Shown here: positions 16,601 to 20,757 of the stretch, piece after piece | Layout of the letters: the number at the start of each line of letters is the position of its first letter | How positions within the stretch are numbered: position 1 is the first letter of the stretch | Origin: Saccoglossus kowalevskii | Taxonomy: Eukaryota > Hemichordata > Enteropneusta > Harrimaniidae | Assembly (NCBI RefSeq): GCF_000003605.2 | Contig: NW_003137328.1 | Location: 132,916-153,672 of the forward strand | Direction: 5' to 3' | Length of the DNA: 20,757 nucleotides | The notes under the pieces: model-generated | Database searches by the model: none | What the model saw: the letters and a program-made list of their open reading frames with translations, nothing else | What the model was told of the DNA's origin: nothing | Made by a program: the position numbers and the translations under genes

Positions 16601-19512
16601 AAAAAAAATCAATCACTATTTATTGCATCAACCAGAAGCACTATTTAAATTTGTGCACAAAACATTTTTTATTATTTGTAAGCTATAATTTATACTCTTG
16701 AAATGTTTTTGCAGTAGATATTGAATGTATAAATCTATAAAGTACTGAATTAGTTTCAACCATTTTCAATTTAATTCACATAAAGCAGTGACTTAGCAAA
16801 TACTACCAAGCTACTAACTACAGAATGATTGTATGACTGGAGAGAATAAGCCATAAACATTGATTTGTACTTACATGTGACTGGTCATGTTCCAATCTTT
16901 TCTTCTGTCTGAGTATATCTTGTAACTGGTTATATGAATTGGCAATAACTTGGTCAACATGGCGCAAATCAGAGGCACTAACAGTGGACTCCTCACCTAG
17001 AATCCACTTGTAAAATGATAGACTAAATGGAATGTCAATCTAAAATCAAGTAAAGAATAACTATCATTTATTAACCTTAAAATATAGATATAGATGCTAG
17101 AAAGTGCTCCTGTGTAAAGTGAATTCAATATTTGTTGATACTCAGTTTACTGAACAAATAACATACAACCATTTCTGCCTGACAATAAACTGCACAAACA
17201 ATATGCTTGCAAAAGTTTTAACTCATTTGAGCAAAATGTTGTTAGGATATGAACAAAACTTGCTTAAATAAGTTAACTGGTATGCAGATTAGCTAATTAA
17301 CTTATGCATATTGATTTCAATGTGGTGTTAGACTTTCAACTACACAATCAGTGAGAAATGAAGTCGGGCAGACACATGCACCCCCCCTCCCCCCCACACA
17401 CACATACACAGATGACGGAAGCAAACACAGAACACAAGTCTCTGTTTCAGATTATGTTTGTTAAGTTTTACATGGAATGAGCGACAGGATCTTTCAATAT
17501 CTTTGGCATTGCTAAATATTGGCAGATGAGTGTAGGTCTTGTGCAATCGTACATTCACTGGTGAACTCACCATTCTTGAATCCATTAAAGCTTTGGCTAC
17601 AAATCTGCCAATGAACTTGAATTTGTATCTCAGCTTTGCAACTGCACCAAGTTTTGCTGTCTTTGGTATTGGGGATGGAAAGAGACCTGTTGGTGCATGT
17701 AAGTACAGCACCCCATCTTGATTACCTACAACAGGCAATATTAGAGTAAGTAAGTAATGGAGTAACACTTACTGACCAATCATGTACTGGTAACAGCATT
17801 TGTAAATCATAGGCTCTCTACATTCTATTTAGGAGCAGTACACACATTTTTGACAACACCACCAAAATTATGATATTTTCAACAAACATATATACCCAGA
17901 TATTTTGGTAATTATGCAAACATATGTCAGTAATTATGATTGAAACAGGAATGTCAATACATATAAACAGACAGAGAAGAAAGTACCTTTAGGATCAGGT
18001 AAGGGTACAGCCTCTCCTGCCCATATATCTAGATCAGCTCTCTGAATCTCTTGAGACACAAGTGCATAGAATTCTAAAGTCGGTCCTAACCCAGTTCCAA
18101 CCTACAGAGAAAACATTCTGTCAGGGTCAGGTTCTCAAGTCTAAAAAATTGAATCTGCTAAAGATTACCTGTACTCTTTGTATAAGATTATGCAATGGCA
18201 AATTTGTGGAGGTCTGCAGACGCAATGTACTCAGTAATGAAGGATATAAAAGTGTTCTGGTTGAGTGAGAGGGGCATATCGAAGACACTATATATACCAC
18301 AATGAAATTCACAGAACACTGTGATGTAATATGTTTGTCAACGTTGTTGCAATATAATATATGGGGAATGGGTAAAATGCACTGTTTGTTGACCACCTAT
18401 TAATTAGACCATGAAACTATTGATTACATCATTTTTGTCATCTCCATCATTTGCTGACCACTGAAATCTTGATCAAGCATACACAGTTTTATGATGCATG
18501 CCAGTGGTTGAACTTTGTGTTATTTGGGAATGGTTCTCAATTGTTCAGAAAGAATTGGTGTGGCTTTTATTAAGGATGCAGCTCCTAACACAGATTTTAC
18601 AGTACTAGTGAATTTGATTTGTTTAACATTATAAATAACACTTTTTATAGTTATTAACTGGGTCAATAAATATTCAAACTATTGGTAAAAAAAAATATTC
18701 CTATAGGTGGTGTTTATGCTAATTGATGAAGAAGACATTACCTCATTTTCATATTGTATTTCTAGAATTGCCTTTGAACTGCCTAATTCTTCAATGACTG
18801 TTTCTGCTTGCTGCAGTAAATTATCTCTTGACACGGTTCGCTGAGGAAAAATAACAAACAGAAAAATGAGTGACACAAGTTGTTAAATTACAGACTGATG
18901 TATTCTGTAGCTAGGTGAAAGGTTTTTCCAGAATCCTGGAGGGAAAAATAGCTAAAGCATTTCATGAAATAAGAACACTGAAGGATATACAACCGCTGTA
19001 GCTTTATATTATGGTATATCCTTGAAGTATGTCAGACCATTGTGAGAATGTATGGGTTATTGGAGTTAATCTTTGTAATGTAAGACACTTGTTGTCATGA
19101 CTTACCTTCCTTCTATCTAGTCTAGGTGCAACACGTTCACCAGCATCAGATGAATTCATATCAGGATTATTATCCTGTAATCTCTGCATAGCTCTATCTC
19201 TATCAAAGGCAGTGACGTAAAACAACAGCTGACGTGTATCAAATGGCAATAAAAATGGACTGCAAAAACAAAACAGATTAACTTAAGCAAAGAAAGAAGC
19301 CATCCAGAATTTGGTGTTTTAATTCATAACAGGTGTATGCGTAGATGAGTTCAGCTTGACAATACATACCAGTATTTAGCCACATCTCCTAACCATGATG
19401 GCAAGTTTCCTGTCATAATAACTAATGGATCTTGTAACTGTCTTGCCGCCTTTGCAGTTACCTTACTGTTAATGAATTCATGGGTAGACAAAACAGCATG
19501 TGGTTCAGCACC
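13471..19512 (-). CDS. TRIP12: TRIP12 E3 ubiquitin ligase, C-terminal 501 codons (11 exons)
   Basis: HECT-type E3 ubiquitin ligase, a mainly nuclear enzyme that takes ubiquitin from an E2 on a cysteine and passes it to substrate lysines. Eleven exons on the minus strand (19370-19512, 19106-19259, 18742-18840, 17987-18101, 17571-17725, 16875-17039, 15415-15579, 14928-15041, 14509-14603, 13843-13946, 13471-13667) have GT..AG introns and agree in phase at every junction, giving 501 codons and a TAG stop. The order matches human TRIP12 as I recall it: [32 protein letters not shown], the HECT N-lobe, then the C-lobe with [16 protein letters not shown] and the end EGQQSFHLS. The MTC cysteine is the expected catalytic residue. 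Length from FINSK to the end is close to human. The upstream armadillo and WWE parts lie past the right edge. Nothing suggests a pseudogene. HECTD1 and UFD4/UPL3 relatives are less similar. Confidence 0.96.
13843..13946 (-). CDS. TRIP12: TRIP12 exon J, HECT hinge and start of C-lobe
   Basis: Acceptor TTATTATCTTTCAG, donor GGAG|GTGAGT. It encodes [18 protein letters not shown], then [15 protein letters not shown]. The FVTGSPRLP motif is the N-lobe to C-lobe transition typical of HECT domains. Confidence 0.96.
13947..14508 (-). other. TRIP12: TRIP12 intron I-J
   Basis: AT-rich intron of 562 bases between exons I and J. I see no repeat of note and no RNA gene. Confidence 0.8.
14509..14603 (-). 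CDS. TRIP12: TRIP12 exon I, end of HECT N-lobe
   Basis: Acceptor TTGCATTTCAG, donor GACAG|GTAATC. It encodes MDQLLCG, then [17 protein letters not shown]. It ends in phase 2; the split Ser codon is completed by the next exon to give DSRAVK, as in human. Confidence 0.95.
14928..15041 (-). CDS. TRIP12: TRIP12 exon H, HECT N-lobe
   Basis: Acceptor TTTTTGTTTTTGTAG, donor GAG|GTGAGT, 38 codons, phase 0 at both ends. It encodes [19 protein letters not shown], then FYPEE. This is the highly conserved segment before the LDQLLCG motif. Confidence 0.96.
15415..15579 (-). CDS. TRIP12: TRIP12 exon G, HECT N-lobe
   Basis: Acceptor TTTGATTTCAG, donor CAG|GTATGA, 55 codons, phase 0 at both ends. It encodes [15 protein letters not shown], then [18 protein letters not shown], close to the human LTMNGCSVEDLGLDF block. 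In HECT enzymes this stretch precedes the E2-contacting part of the N-lobe. Confidence 0.96.
15580..16874 (-). other. TRIP12: TRIP12 intron F-G, largest complete TRIP12 intron in window
   Basis: 1295 bases without a coding exon, bounded by CAT|GTAAGT and TTTGATTTCAG on the minus strand. It contains a C run beside an A run near 16585-16608. No transposable element end is clear. Confidence 0.8.
16875..17039 (-). CDS. TRIP12: TRIP12 exon F, HECT N-lobe
   Basis: Acceptor TACTTGATTTTAG, donor CAT|GTAAGT, 55 codons, phase 0 at both ends. It reads [18 protein letters not shown], then a less conserved stretch, then [14 protein letters not shown], matching IVRQKKRLEQDKSQ in human. The segment length equals the human one. 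Confidence 0.95.
17040..17570 (-). other. TRIP12: TRIP12 intron E-F
   Basis: 531 bases holding a C-rich and CA-rich simple repeat at about 17379-17410. The frame that runs from exon E into this intron on the minus strand has no family similarity. Confidence 0.8.
17571..17725 (-). CDS. TRIP12: TRIP12 exon E, HECT N-lobe
   Basis: Acceptor CCTGTTGTAG, donor ATG|GTGAGT. It encodes [12 protein letters not shown] and [19 protein letters not shown], the conserved HECT helix (FLGKLMAKAIMDFRL in human as I recall it). The reading frame stays open past the donor, but the residues there lose all similarity, which supports the splice. Confidence 0.95.
17987..18101 (-). CDS. TRIP12: TRIP12 exon D, start of HECT domain
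   Basis: Acceptor TTTTCTCTGTAG, donor AAAG|GTACTT. It begins [18 protein letters not shown], the hallmark opening of the HECT N-lobe in the TRIP12/UFD4 group, and ends in phase 1 within PDPKG. The tryptophan in DIWAGE matches the DLGLWRGE region of human TRIP12. Confidence 0.95.
18102..18741 (-). other. TRIP12: TRIP12 intron C-D
   Basis: 640 bases with no recognisable coding or repeat content. Short open frames on both strands around 18062-18396 are not conserved protein. Confidence 0.8.
18742..18840 (-). CDS. TRIP12: TRIP12 exon C
   Basis: Acceptor TTTTTCCTCAG, donor GAG|GTAATG, 33 codons, phase 0 at both ends. It reads [13 protein letters not shown], then [16 protein letters not shown], which is the lead-in to the HECT domain. 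The human counterpart as I recall it reads [15 protein letters not shown]. Confidence 0.95.
19106..19259 (-). CDS. TRIP12: TRIP12 exon B
   Basis: Acceptor TTTTTGCAG, donor AAG|GTAAGT. It encodes [20 protein letters not shown] followed by an acidic, polar stretch and APRLDRRK. This block is strongly conserved in TRIP12 and its yeast relative Ufd4, just before the HECT domain. It ends in phase 0. Confidence 0.95.
19370..19512 (-). CDS. TRIP12: TRIP12 exon A (most upstream in window)
   Basis: Acceptor TTTTTACATAG precedes the exon and donor TG|GTATGT follows. It reads EFINSK, then [18 protein letters not shown], matching the TRIP12 segment just before the FDTRQ block. It ends in phase 2 and the split Cys codon is completed by the next exon. 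Starting here in phase 0 is inferred, because the preceding exon is outside the window. Confidence 0.93.
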
Positions 19513-20090
19513 CTATGTAAAAATGAAATATTAATGTAGACAAACAATTGCCTTGCACAGCTCTACAGACATATCAAGTTTTCAAAACCACTGGTGTAAT
19601 CCCTAATGGAACAAATCTTACTGAAATATTGTTTTAGACACAAATGCATGGGCAAAGTGACCCTATATAAGGCAAAAACTAAAGGTTGAGTAGTTGCCAT
19701 TTCACTGAAATTACCTTAGAAAATTATGATGCACACTATTATGGAAGATGACAAAATCATCGATGAGAGACAGGCAGAGAGGCTAAGCCTCTGAAGAAGG
19801 TGATATATTTGACATTTTGCCCAGGGTCTCCGGTAACTTGTCCATAATTCCCTGAGGTTCACATGACAAAAACTGGATTTCAATAGATGGTACCATCAGG
19901 AGACCTGGATGGAACCACGCTACAATCTTTTTTCACTTGGGAATGATTTAATGTTACAACATTGGTATACAGCATATATGTTATGCTTTTAGTATTCAAA
20001 TTTTGGTGATGGCTGTTACAAGTTGATTGATAACACAGGAAATATTTTGATAAAAATAAAAATGATTGCATTTTATGCATAAGTTGGTTA
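19513..20090 (-). other. TRIP12: Upstream TRIP12 intron sequence
   Basis: Sequence 5' of the most upstream exon seen. Around 19740-19910 is a block with GCCTCTGAAGAAGGTGATAT, reminiscent of tails of retroelements, but too short to classify. Otherwise nothing. Confidence 0.5.
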
Positions 20091-20757
20091 TAATAATAAT
20101 AATAATAATAATGTTTATTTGCCATAGATTACATAAAAAATTACAATACAGCAATAAATAATAACTAATAAATATTGATAAATAATAATAATATTAATCT
20201 ATGGCTGGGAAACAGAAATTAGCTCATGCAGAGCTAGTCTAGTCTATTTCCCATCAACATATATTTGTAAATAGCTATTTATTAAAAAGGGCAATCAAGT
20301 AGACAGAAAAAACTTATTTACAATGGTTTGCTTACACACCGATACATGTTTGTATGCCTCTATATATACATATTGGAATATAACTATGGATGATTACAGT
20401 GGATTAAATAGTCTTTCACTTCTTTTTTAAAATTTGCTCGAATACGAATCAATTGGATATCCAGGGGTAAGCTGTTCCAAATTTTAGTTCCCTGGTAATC
20501 GACTGAAAACTGACCCAAATTTGTCTTTTTCATTGGTAGAAGAAAGTTTGAATTATCCCTTGACCTAGTGTGATAATGGTGAGTATGGAAATTGAAATAG
20601 TAATTAAGGTCACGTGGCAATCTGTGAAATTGTAGTCATGTATAAATGTACATAGCTGATACTTAAATTGGTCATAAATATTGAGAATACGTAGTGACTG
20701 AAAAAGAGGTTTACTATGTGCACAGTAGTCTTTAATAGCATGATACGACAGCTTTTT
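20091..20757 (-). mobile_element. LINE 3' end (CR1/L2-like), cut by window edge
   Basis: Minus-strand reading from the right edge gives KPLFQSLRILNIYDQFKYQL, then, after one frame change near 20629-20650, HTHHYHTRSRDNSNFLLP, NLGQFSVDYQGTKIWNSLPL and FKKEVKDYLIHCNHP before a stop at 20384. This is the typical end of ORF2 in CR1/L2-like LINEs (NTR..., RTNYGQ, GPKIWNSLP, FK..LK.YL). A 3' non-coding part follows and ends at AAATAAACATT plus an ATT triplet run (20093-20113). It lies in the intron upstream of TRIP12 exon A and is broken by at least one frameshift. Confidence 0.8.

Noticed and set aside
17340-17570. Extension of TRIP12 exon E past the donor
   Set aside because: Frame stays open but similarity stops exactly at ATG|GTGAGT, and the next exon continues the HECT domain in phase.
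19740-19910. Possible retroelement tail containing GCCTCTGAAGAAGG
   Set aside because: Too short and without coding remains or clear ends to assign to a family.

Overview
The window looks like an AT-rich nuclear genome of a bilaterian animal. Two genes recognisable as homologues of human proteins are split by introns with GT..AG ends, and the spaces hold LINE ends, a MITE, minisatellites and a Helentron-like repeat with an ACGG microsatellite. That repeat type and the compact introns (mostly 0.25-1.3 kb) fit a marine invertebrate such as a hemichordate, echinoderm relative or lophotrochozoan. I cannot fix the phylum from sequence alone.

Right half (about 12.97-19.51 kb, minus strand): the last eleven coding exons of TRIP12, a HECT-type E3 ubiquitin ligase. 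They join in phase into 501 codons ending at the normal TRIP12 carboxyl terminus, with the HECT catalytic cysteine codon at 13573-13575. The 5' part of the gene lies beyond the right edge. A minus-strand LINE 3' end occupies the far right (20.09-20.76 kb) inside or upstream of the next TRIP12 intron.

Left part (about 2.07-5.43 kb, minus strand): the N-terminal part of a homologue of human C5orf34, in four coding exons that join in phase. The ATG is in a good context at 5417-5419 and a splice acceptor just upstream implies a non-coding first exon. The intron between coding exons 3 and 4 is almost entirely a 47-bp minisatellite, and each unit carries a copy of the splice donor sequence of the exon before it. 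The C-terminal third of the protein is not recognisable in the window.

Between the genes (5.4-13.0 kb), left to right: a TA-flanked MITE, short degenerate repeats, a CpG-richer block with a YY1-type motif that may be the C5orf34 promoter, a diverged ~500-bp duplication, a Helentron-like element of about 0.86 kb, a 5'-truncated LINE on the plus strand, two less AT-rich blocks with unidentified open frames, and an array of about 18 units of a 62-bp minisatellite. Both genes are on the minus strand and there is no obvious functional link between them. The far left (1-1950) has no recognisable exon, but holds a second YY1-type promoter-like motif. I saw no convincing tRNA, rRNA, CRISPR or virus-derived element.
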